Part shown: positions 8,395 to 16,626 of the stretch, piece by piece
How the letters are laid out: the number at the start of each line of letters is the position of its first letter
Numbering within the stretch: position 1 is the first letter of the stretch
Assembly (NCBI GenBank): GCA_017470505.1
Contig: JAFUYO010000015.1
Location: forward strand, 62,001 to 126,000
Length of the DNA: 64,000 nucleotides
DNA from: Butyrivibrio sp.
Lineage (GTDB): Bacteria; Bacillota; Clostridia; Lachnospirales; Lachnospiraceae
Direction: 5' to 3'
Made by a program: the position numbers and the translations under genes
The notes under the pieces: model-generated
What the model saw: the letters and a program-made list of their open reading frames with translations, nothing else
Told to the model about the DNA's origin: nothing
Database searches by the model: none

Positions 8395-8723
8395 ACACTG
8401 AATTTATAAATGTCGAACCCGACAGGATCATAGACGAGTCCCAGAAGCTCAAATTCGCAGGCTACCATCTCATTCAGCAGTGTGCAACAAGAGTACCTGA
8501 CGCGTACGAGCTTATCTATACCTTTGGAAAAGACCTTGAGATGAAGAACATCAAGATGACACTTCCGGAAACTCAGGAAATTTCAAGTATAACAAGTATC
8601 TATCCCTGTGCCTTCGTATATGAAAACGAGATGCATGACCTCTTCGGAGTTCAGATCAAAATGATAAACATTGACTTTGAAGGCAAGCTATATCGCACAG
8701 CGATAAAGACACCATTTAAATAA
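8391..8723 (+). CDS. echD: Ech-type hydrogenase subunit EchD (NuoC-like)
   Basis: This 110-residue soluble subunit has the NuoC-like ending with SITSIYPCAFVYENEMHDLFG and a final FKGKLYRTA-like stretch (FEGKLYRTA). It pairs with EchE, as NuoC does with NuoD. Translation most likely starts at TTG 8391, inside the echC stop codon, with GGAAGGAG about 10 bp upstream in the echC coding sequence, so it should depend on echC translation. Its short length is normal for Ech. Confidence 0.88.
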   Translation: MNTEFINVEPDRIIDESQKLKFAGYHLIQQCATRVPDAYELIYTFGKDLEMKNIKMTLPETQEISSITSIYPCAFVYENEMHDLFGVQIKMINIDFEGKLYRTAIKTPFK

Positions 8724-8735
8724 TCGGAGGAAGAT

Positions 8736-9815
8736 ATGTCTACTAGAAGTGTAATCCCATTCGGACCCCAGCATCCGGTACTTCCGGAACCCATACATCT
8801 TGACCTTGTGATGGAGGATGAGAAGGTAGTTGAAGCTATTCCTTCAATAGGCTTTATCCACAGAGGTCTTGAGAAGCTGGTTGATAAAAAAGATTTTAAT
8901 GAAATGGTCTATGTCGCTGAGCGTATCTGCGGAATCTGCTCGCTCGGACACGGACTTGGCTACTCTGAAGCAGTCGAGCACATCATGGACATCGATGTAC
9001 CTGCAAGAGCGAAATACCTGCGCACAATCTGGTCTGAGCTCTCAAGGATACACTCACACCTTCTGTGGCTGGGGCTCCTTGCTGATGCCTTTGGTTTTGA
9101 GTCACTCTACATGGAGTGCTGGAGACTCAGAGAAGAAGCTCTCGATATGTTCGAGGCATCTACAGGCGGTCGTGTTATCTTTTCTGTAATGAAGATAGGC
9201 GGCGTGAGAAGAGATGTAAGTGATGAGATGCTCAAGGACTTTTACGGGCGCATCAACAGGATGGAGGAGCAGCTTAAGACAATATGCAAGCCTTTCCTGA
9301 ATGATATTGCTGTTCAGTCGAGACTTCGCGGCGTCGGTGTACTTACTCCCGAGCAGGCAGATGCTCTCGGATGCGCAGGCCCTTTCCTTCGCGCAAGCGG
9401 TATTGTGAGAGATATCAGAACAACCGGTTACTGCGCTTACGGCGATGTGGACTTTGAGCCCATCGTATCAAATGACGGCGATTCATACGCGAGAACAGAG
9501 TGCCGTATAAAAGAGATATTCCAGGCCTTTGACATCATCAGACAGTGCATCGACAGGATGCCTGCAGGCGATATCGATGTTCCCGTAAAGGGAATGCCAA
9601 ACGGCGATTATGTGATGAGGATAGAGCAGCCCAGAGGCGAAGCTATCTATTATGTCAAGGCAAACGGAAGCAAGTTCATAGACAGGATGAGAGTCCGCAC
9701 TCCTACATTTGCAAATCTTCCAGGACTTGTCGAGACACTAAAAGGCTGCGATCTGGCAGATGTGCCGATACTTGTGCTTACAATTGACCCATGTATCAGC
9801 TGTACTGAGAGATAA
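8736..9815 (+). CDS. echE: Ech-type [NiFe] hydrogenase large subunit EchE (NuoD-like)
   Basis: This is the catalytic subunit. The four cysteines that bind the NiFe centre are seen as RICGICSLGHG (Cys65, Cys68) and DPCISCTER (Cys353, Cys356), the L1 and L2 motifs of group 4 hydrogenases. The protein has 359 residues and stops three residues after Cys356, so it lacks the C-terminal extension that maturation peptidases remove in most [NiFe] hydrogenases. It starts at ATG 8736 after GGAGG, 12 bp after echD. A gene for a HycI/HupD-type peptidase is not found nearby, which agrees with the absent extension. Confidence 0.95.
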   Translation: MSTRSVIPFGPQHPVLPEPIHLDLVMEDEKVVEAIPSIGFIHRGLEKLVDKKDFNEMVYVAERICGICSLGHGLGYSEAVEHIMDIDVPARAKYLRTIWSELSRIHSHLLWLGLLADAFGFESLYMECWRLREEALDMFEASTGGRVIFSVMKIGGVRRDVSDEMLKDFYGRINRMEEQLKTICKPFLNDIAVQSRLRGVGVLTPEQADALGCAGPFLRASGIVRDIRTTGYCAYGDVDFEPIVSNDGDSYARTECRIKEIFQAFDIIRQCIDRMPAGDIDVPVKGMPNGDYVMRIEQPRGEAIYYVKANGSKFIDRMRVRTPTFANLPGLVETLKGCDLADVPILVLTIDPCISCTER

Positions 9816-9844
9816 AAGAAAATTAAGTGTAGAAGGAGTTTAAT

Positions 9845-10351
9845 ATGTCGATTGTAAGTTTTAACACAACAGTTTTGCATAATCTCTTTTCAAAGCCCAA
9901 GACCAGAAAGGCTGAGAAGGAATACCCTGCGGGTACGAGGGGACATGTGGAAAACGACATGGATTTGTGCATCCTCTGCGGTCTTTGCTCAATCAAGTGT
10001 CCCACTCATGCCATCACTGTAGATAAGGCTGAGAAGACATGGTCCATAAGACCCATGAGCTGCATCCAGTGCAGGTGCTGCGTGGACAACTGCCCCAAGA
10101 AGTCACTCTCTATGGGGCTGAGATTCCAGGAACCGGGATCAGAGAAGATAACCAAAACATTCAAGCAGTCTGAGAAGGCCATTGCTGCACAGGAAGCACT
10201 CATGAAGGCGGCAAAGGAGAGAGCCGCTGCCGCTGCAGCCGCGAAGGCAGCCGCAGCACAGGCAAAGCCTTCCGACGGAGCAGCTACTCCTGCTAAGGCT
10301 GATCCTGCTGATGCCCGGAACAAAGTTGAGGCAAAGACAGATAATAAATGA
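9845..10351 (+). CDS. echF: Ech-type hydrogenase ferredoxin subunit EchF (NuoI-like)
   Basis: A 168-residue polyferredoxin with two [4Fe-4S] motifs, CILCGLCSIKCP and CIQCRCCVDNCP, that brings electrons from reduced ferredoxin to EchC. Like EchC it has an added low-complexity C-terminal tail (from about residue 105) dominated by Ala and Lys, including runs of Ala. The start at 9845 has GAAGGAG ahead. The last four bases ATGA are shared with the hypF start, joining structural and maturation genes in one translational unit. Confidence 0.93.
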   Translation: MSIVSFNTTVLHNLFSKPKTRKAEKEYPAGTRGHVENDMDLCILCGLCSIKCPTHAITVDKAEKTWSIRPMSCIQCRCCVDNCPKKSLSMGLRFQEPGSEKITKTFKQSEKAIAAQEALMKAAKERAAAAAAAKAAAAQAKPSDGAATPAKADPADARNKVEAKTDNK

Positions 10352-12669
10352 TAAAACTTTTAACGGTAAAAGGGGCGGTACAGGGTGTTGGTTTCCGCCC
10401 CTTTATTGCAGCTTCGGCAAAAGAATATTCCATTAAGGGCTATGTAAAAAACATAGGGGCAGGTGTCGACATCCTCGCCATGGGCGATGAGAGTGATGTT
10501 CTTTCTTTTGTAGAAAAAATAAAAAACAGCCCTCCTAAAGGCTCTTTTATCCTGTCTCTGACTGAGAGATCAGAGAGTGACAGTGACAGAGACTATCTTT
10601 CTTCGTGCACATCTTTTTCCATAATTGACAGCTCTCCCGAAGACCTCTCCGGGGAGATTCCTGTTTTTTTGCCGGATATCGGAATCTGTGATGACTGCAT
10701 GAAGGAGATGCTCGATAAGAGCGACAGAAGGTACAGATATCCACTAATCAGCTGCGCGCTCTGCGGCCCGAGGATGAGCATATTAAATTTCCTTCCCTAC
10801 GACAGGAAGAGCACCACGATGAAGGAATTTAACATGTGTCCCGACTGCGCGCGGGAATACGAAGAGGGCAGAAGAAAGTATGCACAGACCATATCCTGTC
10901 ATAACTGCGGCCCCCAGTACATCTTCAAGGAGAAAAACAGTGAACTATTCGGAGAAAAGGGGATAGAAAGAGCTGTTGAAATCTTAAAAAAAGGCGGTGT
11001 CATAGGGCTAAAGGGAGTTTCGGGGTATCAGCTGTTAGCACTTCCAACTTCAAAGAGCGCTGCCCGCCTAAGACGGGTAAAGGGACGCGAAAAAAAGCCC
11101 TTTGCCCTCATGTTCAGGGACATCTGTGATATCAGAAAATATTCTGAAGTATCAGAAACTGAAGAGGCGCTCTTAAAGTCGTCGGCGCGCCCAATAGTCC
11201 TCTTAAATGGAACTTTTTCTTTCCCGTTTGAAGTTTCGGGGCAGAGCCGCTACATCGGATCCTTCCTTCCGTCTGCCGGTATACACAGGCTTCTTTTAGA
11301 GGAAATATCGCCCCTCATTGTAACGAGCGCTAACATCTCCGATATGCCGATCATAACGGATGAGCCTGGGTTTGATCAGACCTTTTTAAGTGCCAACGCA
11401 GATGATGTGTGTGCAGACGGATGTCTGTTCCACCACAGAAAGATAAATATCCCACAGGACGACTCGGTCCTGTTCACTATAAAGACGAAGAGAGGAGAAT
11501 ATGCGCAGTTTATAAGGCGCTCTCGCGGATATGTCCCCATGCCCGTGTTCATTCCCGGGGATGATATTTCTTCTGACAGAACAGTTTTTGCCTTTGGGGG
11601 TGACCTAAAGAGCACCTTCTGTATCGCCCACAAAAACAGGGCTCTCATGTCAGGTCATATCGGCGATCTCTCGGATCTTGAGACGGGACAAAACTATAGG
11701 GGGGAGTCCAGGCTTTTCAAAAAGATATTCATGCAGGAGCCCAATCTGTTTGTCTGTGATATGCACAGGTCATATTTCTCATCGGGCATGGCAAGAAAAA
11801 TGGATTTAAAGCCGGGTCAGGAGCTTATTGAGCTCCAGCACCATTTCGCCCACACCTACTCGGTTATGGCTGAAAACGGCCTTGTAAACTCAATTGGAGT
11901 GTCATTTGACGGAACGGGGTACGGTAGCGATAACAAGATCTGGGGAGGCGAGTTTGTAATCTGCAAGGGTAAAGAGCACAAAAGGCTCGGGCACCTTAGT
12001 TACATAACACTCGCAGGCGGAAATGAAGCTCCGAAGCATGCACGAAGTGTTCAGAAATGCTATGAATTTGGCGCGGGTCCGTCCAATATTAAAGCCGGCT
12101 CTATGGAAAGAAAAGATGACCTTGTGTTTGCTGCCCTTAAAAACGGCATAAACACGTTCGATACCTCGAGTATGGGAAGGCTCTTTGATGCTGTCTCATC
12201 TTTACTTGGAATATCCGGGTACAATTCATATGAGGGCGAGTGTGCCATACTTCTGGAAAATGCCGCCTGGGAGTTTGCTCATGCAACTTCCGAATCTGAG
12301 GCACCTGCATTTGAGTTCTCCGTAACAGAGGAAAACGGAGAGCTTGTAGCAGACCAGCAAAAGCTCTTTTTCGACATAAAAAATTATTACAGAGATCACA
12401 GTCATGAAGTTAATGCCATTGCCTATGCCTTTCACAGGGCAATTACAGACCTCATAGTGAAAATGTGTGTGCGGATAAGAGAGAGAACAGGCGAAAATAA
12501 GGTGAGCCTTTCAGGCGGCGTCTTTAACAACAGGCTGCTCCTTACAGAAAGTATAAACGAACTTGAAAATAATGGATTTGAAGTTTTCTGGAACAGGCTT
12601 GTTCCCCTTGGCGATGGCGGAATATCGCTGGGACAGGCCTACTACGGGCTATTGACTACAAGAAAGTAA
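10348..12669 (+). CDS. hypF: Carbamoyltransferase HypF
   Basis: HypF makes the thiocarbamate precursor of the cyanide ligands of the NiFe site from carbamoyl phosphate. The 773-residue protein has all domains in order: acylphosphatase (VQGVGFRPF near residue 15), two zinc-finger pairs (CDDCMKE to CALCGPR and CPDCAREYEEGRR to CHNCGP, about 110-195), a YrdC-like domain (about 200-390) and a Kae1-like carbamoyltransferase domain with HHFAH and SLSGGVFNN. Length is normal. It is coupled to echF by a 4-base overlap. A 68-bp gap separates it from hypC. Confidence 0.96.
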   Translation: MIKLLTVKGAVQGVGFRPFIAASAKEYSIKGYVKNIGAGVDILAMGDESDVLSFVEKIKNSPPKGSFILSLTERSESDSDRDYLSSCTSFSIIDSSPEDLSGEIPVFLPDIGICDDCMKEMLDKSDRRYRYPLISCALCGPRMSILNFLPYDRKSTTMKEFNMCPDCAREYEEGRRKYAQTISCHNCGPQYIFKEKNSELFGEKGIERAVEILKKGGVIGLKGVSGYQLLALPTSKSAARLRRVKGREKKPFALMFRDICDIRKYSEVSETEEALLKSSARPIVLLNGTFSFPFEVSGQSRYIGSFLPSAGIHRLLLEEISPLIVTSANISDMPIITDEPGFDQTFLSANADDVCADGCLFHHRKINIPQDDSVLFTIKTKRGEYAQFIRRSRGYVPMPVFIPGDDISSDRTVFAFGGDLKSTFCIAHKNRALMSGHIGDLSDLETGQNYRGESRLFKKIFMQEPNLFVCDMHRSYFSSGMARKMDLKPGQELIELQHHFAHTYSVMAENGLVNSIGVSFDGTGYGSDNKIWGGEFVICKGKEHKRLGHLSYITLAGGNEAPKHARSVQKCYEFGAGPSNIKAGSMERKDDLVFAALKNGINTFDTSSMGRLFDAVSSLLGISGYNSYEGECAILLENAAWEFAHATSESEAPAFEFSVTEENGELVADQQKLFFDIKNYYRDHSHEVNAIAYAFHRAITDLIVKMCVRIRERTGENKVSLSGGVFNNRLLLTESINELENNGFEVFWNRLVPLGDGGISLGQAYYGLLTTRK

Positions 12670-12737
12670 CCCGTGACAGGGCTGATATAGACAAAGAAAA
12701 CGCGGGTAAGCATATGATGATGAAAGAGGTGTTTTAA

Positions 12738-12956
12738 ATGTGCGTAGCTTTACCGGGAAGAGTAATAGAGCTAAACGGAACAAAGGCAAGCGTTGATTTT
12801 AGCGGAAATATAGTAAATGCCGAGGCGGGACTTGTAAACGTCAAAGTCGGCGACAGGGTCTTAGTCCATGCAGGATGCATAATCCAGACCATGGACGATT
12901 GTATGGCGGATGAACTTGAGGAGCTCTTTAGAGAGATAGAGGATATAAATGTATAA
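12738..12956 (+). CDS. hypC: Hydrogenase assembly chaperone HypC
   Basis: A 72-residue HypC/HybG family protein starting MCVALPGRVIEL; Cys2 is the residue known to join the HypD complex and the large subunit precursor. AGCIIQTMDDCMADE near the C-terminus is also family-like. AGAGGTG precedes the ATG. The stop overlaps the hypD start by one base (TAATG). It carries the Fe(CN)2CO unit with HypD to EchE. Confidence 0.95.
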   Translation: MCVALPGRVIELNGTKASVDFSGNIVNAEAGLVNVKVGDRVLVHAGCIIQTMDDCMADELEELFREIEDINV

Positions 12957-13999
12957 TGCCTGATGAGAGAATATCTTTAATTGCAAAAAAACTTAAGGAA
13001 TATGACGGAGAAGAGATACGCCTCATGGAGGTGTGCGGGACCCACACGGCAGCTATTTCAGAGAACGGCATTGTGTCGATGATCTCGCCTAAGATCAGGC
13101 TGATATCAGGCCCGGGGTGCCCTGTGTGCGTCACTGTGACCGCCGTGATTGACAGACTTATTGAGCTTTCTATGGCAGAAAAGACGTGCGTTCTGACATT
13201 TGGCGACCTCATAAGGGTCAGGGGCTCAAATAAGTCGCTCGCAGAGGCAAGAGCTGACGGAGCAAATGTCAGGATGGTCTACTCACCGATGGAGGGCATC
13301 AATCTCTCAGAAAAGGATCCTGATACGGCCTATGTCTTTGCTGCGATAGGGTTTGAGACCACAACGCCTGTATACGCGCTTATGATCGATGAGGCAATTA
13401 GGCGAAATATCAAAAACTTAAAGCTTTTGACCTCCTTAAAGACAATGCCCGAAGTTATCAGATGGGTTGTTAATGACGGGTGCAAAATAGACGGCTTTAT
13501 CGCCCCGGGGCATGTCTCGGCGGTGACCGGAGGACACATCTTTTGCGACCTGTCAAAGGAGCTTGACCTTCCCTTTGTGGTATCCGGCTTTTCGGGGGAA
13601 CAGCTCCTGTGTGCCATATACGCGCTCGTAAAGATGAGCGGAAGAGCCGGCTACAGAAATCTCTACAAAAGCGCTGTCACCGAGGAAGGAAACGAAAAGA
13701 GCAGACAGATAGTAAATAAGTACTTTGAGCCCTCCGATGCCTCCTGGCGCGGTATGGGGATGATACAAGGCTCAGGTATGAGAATCAGGCAGGAATATTT
13801 CGAATTTGACGCAGGGAGCTATAACCTTGACGAGGACTTTGCGCCGGCAGGATGCAGATGCGCATCCGTCATAACAGGCAGGATAAGCCCTCACGAGTGC
13901 CCTCTGTACGGAAAGAGCTGCACCCCTGACAACGCGCACGGTGCCTGCATGGTCTCAACAGAGGGAAGCTGTTACAACTACTATGTAAACCGGAGATAA
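12956..13999 (+). CDS. hypD: Hydrogenase maturation protein HypD
   Basis: HypD is the iron-sulfur scaffold on which Fe(CN)2CO is built. The 347-residue product shows the diagnostic VCGTHT, GPGCPVCVT, FAAIGFETTTP and PGHVSAVTGG motifs and the C-terminal cysteine set (AGCRCASV, CPLYGKSC, GACMVSTEGSC) that holds the [4Fe-4S] cluster. The gene overlaps hypC by one base and ends 5 bp before hypE, so the three are coupled. Confidence 0.96.
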   Translation: MPDERISLIAKKLKEYDGEEIRLMEVCGTHTAAISENGIVSMISPKIRLISGPGCPVCVTVTAVIDRLIELSMAEKTCVLTFGDLIRVRGSNKSLAEARADGANVRMVYSPMEGINLSEKDPDTAYVFAAIGFETTTPVYALMIDEAIRRNIKNLKLLTSLKTMPEVIRWVVNDGCKIDGFIAPGHVSAVTGGHIFCDLSKELDLPFVVSGFSGEQLLCAIYALVKMSGRAGYRNLYKSAVTEEGNEKSRQIVNKYFEPSDASWRGMGMIQGSGMRIRQEYFEFDAGSYNLDEDFAPAGCRCASVITGRISPHECPLYGKSCTPDNAHGACMVSTEGSCYNYYVNRR

Positions 14000-14004
14000 A
14001 AATA

Positions 14005-15006
14005 ATGAAGATAACAATGGCCCACGGAAGTGGGGGAGAGAGCACATCAAAGCTTATAAGGGATGTGTTTTCAAAGCATTTTGACAATGAATACTTATCA
14101 AAGCTCGAGGACTCAGCCGTTGTCCCGAGCTCAGAAATGATTGCCATGACAACAGACAGCTTTGTCGTGACGCCCCTTGAGTTCCCGGGCGGCGATATAG
14201 GACGCTTATCTGTCTGCGGCACAGTAAATGACCTTCTGATGAGCGGATCCGTTCCAAAGTACATAACCTGCGGCTGCATCCTGGAGGAGGGGCTTGATAT
14301 CAGCCTCCTTAACAGGGTCATCGCATCCATGGCTAAGACGGCAAAGGAAGCCGGTGTACTTATCGTCACCGGCGATACCAAGGTGATTGAGAACAGAGGT
14401 GGAGAAGGGGGACTTATCATCAACACCTCCGGTGTCGGCCTGATCCCGGATGTACACATTATTCCATCTCCTTCATTGCTCTCAGATGGAGACGTTATAA
14501 TCGTATCCGGAAACCTGGGCGACCACCACGCAGCGATTCTCGGAAAGAGAATGGGAATACAGTCTGATATCTTATCTGACAACGCACCCTTAGTCGACAT
14601 CGTCACAAATCTCATGAACTCAGGAATAAACATTCATGCCATGAGAGACGTGACAAGAGGTGGCCTTGCCACAGTCCTTAACGAATTTGCAGAAAGCTCC
14701 GCCGTATCAATAGAGCTTTTCGAAGAATACCTTCCCGTCTCATCTGCAGTCAGCAACTTCTGCCAAATTCTGGGCCTTGACCCCCTCTACATGGGAAACG
14801 AAGGCAAGATGGTATTATCCATACCTGAATCTGACTCAGAAAAAGCACTCGGGATAATAAAGCGCTCAAAGTACGGAGAAAATGCGCAGATAGTCGGAAC
14901 TGTAAAAAAAGATGATGCCGCGCCTTGCGTCTTTTTAAGGACCAGGATCGGCGGAAAGCGGATAGTAGGACCTCTCTACGGCGAGGGCCTTCCACGTATA
15001 TGTTGA
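14005..15006 (+). CDS. hypE: Carbamoyl dehydratase HypE
   Basis: HypE converts the carbamoyl group received from HypF into a thiocyanate on its C-terminal cysteine, the cyanide donor. The 333-residue PurM-like protein begins MAHGSGG-like (ITMAHGSGGEST), has MRDVTRGGLATVLNEFA, and ends GLPRIC with the essential terminal Cys in place. It is last in the hydrogenase operon and is followed by a hairpin. hypA and hypB, for nickel insertion, are not in this window. Confidence 0.96.
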   Translation: MKITMAHGSGGESTSKLIRDVFSKHFDNEYLSKLEDSAVVPSSEMIAMTTDSFVVTPLEFPGGDIGRLSVCGTVNDLLMSGSVPKYITCGCILEEGLDISLLNRVIASMAKTAKEAGVLIVTGDTKVIENRGGEGGLIINTSGVGLIPDVHIIPSPSLLSDGDVIIVSGNLGDHHAAILGKRMGIQSDILSDNAPLVDIVTNLMNSGINIHAMRDVTRGGLATVLNEFAESSAVSIELFEEYLPVSSAVSNFCQILGLDPLYMGNEGKMVLSIPESDSEKALGIIKRSKYGENAQIVGTVKKDDAAPCVFLRTRIGGKRIVGPLYGEGLPRIC

Positions 15007-15015
15007 TTATTTTAT

Positions 15016-15051
15016 ATAGATTCTTGAATATCTTGTTCAAGAATCTATTTT
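15016..15051 (+). terminator. Hairpin closing the hydrogenase operon
   Basis: ATAGATTCTTGAA (15016-15028) and TTCAAGAATCTAT (15036-15048) are perfect 13-bp complements around a 7-nt loop, followed by TTT. The stem is AT-rich, so strength is uncertain, but the position 9 bp after hypE fits a terminator. Confidence 0.6.
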
Positions 15052-15108
15052 CTGCGATATAGCAAAAAAATTTTATCTTATTTTTATCAATTATCATTAA
15101 AAAAACGA

Positions 15109-15114
15109 TATAAT
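15109..15114 (+). promoter_or_regulatory. -10 box of the TAXI-receptor operon
   Basis: A TATAAT lies 32 bp before the receptor gene in an AT-rich stretch. No convincing -35 hexamer stands at 17 bp; TTATCA at 15084-15089 is 19 bp upstream. Confidence 0.35.
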
Positions 15115-15145
15115 TATTTCATATTATGTGTGAGGAAACCTACTT

Positions 15146-16126
15146 ATGAGATTGAATAAAAATTCAAAATTCATTTCTGCTTTGCTTTCACTGCTTCTGA
15201 TTTTTCTCCTCAGCGCCTGTGCGGGTGCTTCTTCAGTTCAGAAAGAGGAAGCTGTCCTTGCGACGGGAGGCACCGCCGGTACCTATTTTGCCGTGGGCAG
15301 TGCCATGTCAACCGTACTCAATCCTGTTTTAAAAAGGTCGGAGCTCTCCGTTCTTTCAACCGGAGGGTCACGTGCTAACATTGCGCTTCTCGACAGCAGA
15401 GACGCCGCTTTTGCAATCGTCCAGAACGACGTTCTCTACTACGCCTATACAGCCACAGACCTCTTTAACGGGGATACCGCTCATGAGAGACTCCGCGGTA
15501 TTGCCTGCCTTTATGAGGAGACTCTGCAGATTGTAACCTGCGATGAAAACATAAAGACAATTGCCGACCTCAAGGGCAAAACTGTATGCGTAGGAGATGA
15601 GGGGAGCGGCGTTGAGGTAAATGCAAGGCAGATCTTAGAAGTATACGGCATCACTTTCGATGATATAAATGTTGTAAACGCCTCTTTTGATGCTGCTGCA
15701 GACTCTCTTAAGAGTGGAGCGATCGATGCCGCTTTTATTATTGCGGGCGCACCCACAAAGGCTGTAACAGACCTTGCTCAGGATACGAAGATCCGGCTGG
15801 TCGCTCTTGATGATGAGCACATATCGGCACTTCAGACAAAGTACAGGTTCTACGCAAAGACCAGTCTTCCTGCCGACACTTACCCGGGCTTTTCTGAGGA
15901 TGTTACCACGGTTTCCGTGAAGGCCGTTCTGGCTGCTTCCGAGAGAATGCCCAAGGGGCAGGTCTATGAGCTTTTATCGGCTTTCTTTGAAAGTAACGAG
16001 CTTCTCTCATCCTCACATAAAGGTCTTGAGGGGTTAACTGAGCAGGTTGCAGCTGAGGGGATCAGCATCCCTCTTCACAAGGGAGCAGAAGAGTACTACA
16101 AAGAAAAGGGTATTACCATAAACTGA
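15146..16126 (+). CDS. TAXI family TRAP-type solute-binding lipoprotein
   Basis: A 326-residue exported receptor. The signal peptide ends in a lipobox LLSAC with Cys25 as the lipid anchor. The start of the mature domain, LATGGTAGTYFAVGSAMS, is the ligand-binding signature of TAXI receptors, followed by LSVLSTGGSRANIALLDSRD and GSGVEVNARQILEVYGI. TAXI proteins usually deliver substrates such as glutamate or other small acids to a TRAP permease. No TRAP permease is here; the gene instead opens a run of five tightly spaced genes ending in a sensor-phosphatase, which suggests a sensing role. That role is inference. Confidence 0.88.
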   Translation: MRLNKNSKFISALLSLLLIFLLSACAGASSVQKEEAVLATGGTAGTYFAVGSAMSTVLNPVLKRSELSVLSTGGSRANIALLDSRDAAFAIVQNDVLYYAYTATDLFNGDTAHERLRGIACLYEETLQIVTCDENIKTIADLKGKTVCVGDEGSGVEVNARQILEVYGITFDDINVVNASFDAAADSLKSGAIDAAFIIAGAPTKAVTDLAQDTKIRLVALDDEHISALQTKYRFYAKTSLPADTYPGFSEDVTTVSVKAVLAASERMPKGQVYELLSAFFESNELLSSSHKGLEGLTEQVAAEGISIPLHKGAEEYYKEKGITIN

Positions 16127-16147
16127 CAGAAAGGCTTATAAACATTT

Positions 16148-16624
16148 ATGCTAAAAAAACTGATTGACGGACAGACCTGCGCATCCTGCAGAATCTGCTG
16201 CGAGTATGACGACAGTGATGTCTGGGACGCCCCCGGCTTTACACAGGATGAATGGGACAGGGCGAAAATAGCGGACCGGTTTACATGGTGTAAGAAAGGA
16301 GACTTATATTACCTCGATATGGAAAAGGACAGGGACGGTCTTTATCACTGCCCGTGTCTATCTGAAAGCGGCTGCATCCTGGGTGATAAAAAACCGTTTC
16401 GCTGTGCCTTGTGGCCTTTATATGTTGTAAGAAACGGTGAGGGGCTTTACTTTGCCGTCTCTGATGTGTGTCCGCAGGTGTTCTCAATGGACGATGAGAA
16501 GATTCTTTCGGGAATAGAGAGTGTAGCGAATATAATCAGGGAAACAGTTAAGAAGGACCCTTCGCTCATAGAAGATTTCCAGGCTAATTACCGCATTCTT
16601 GCTAATATCAATGAGGTGGGCTAG
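16148..16624 (+). CDS. YkgJ-like cysteine-cluster protein
   Basis: A 158-residue soluble protein with CASCRICCEYD (Cys11, 14, 17, 18) and CPCLSESGCILGDKKPFRC, the pattern of the YkgJ/UPF0153 family thought to bind zinc or iron. Function in the family is unknown. It starts 21 bp after the TAXI gene and ends 2 bp before the next, so it is in the same operon. The middle segment has charged and Trp-rich stretches (DVWDAPGFTQDEWDRAK). Confidence 0.75.
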   Translation: MLKKLIDGQTCASCRICCEYDDSDVWDAPGFTQDEWDRAKIADRFTWCKKGDLYYLDMEKDRDGLYHCPCLSESGCILGDKKPFRCALWPLYVVRNGEGLYFAVSDVCPQVFSMDDEKILSGIESVANIIRETVKKDPSLIEDFQANYRILANINEVG

Positions 16625-16626
16625 CT

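Noticed and set aside
13869..14633. 254-residue open frame on the - strand
   Set aside because: It lies wholly over hypD and hypE, which are certain by motif and length, and its product shows no known motif.
15146..16126. A complete TRAP transporter at the TAXI receptor
   Set aside because: No DctQ/DctM-like or fused TRAP permease gene lies on either side; the large membrane protein downstream is of MFS type.
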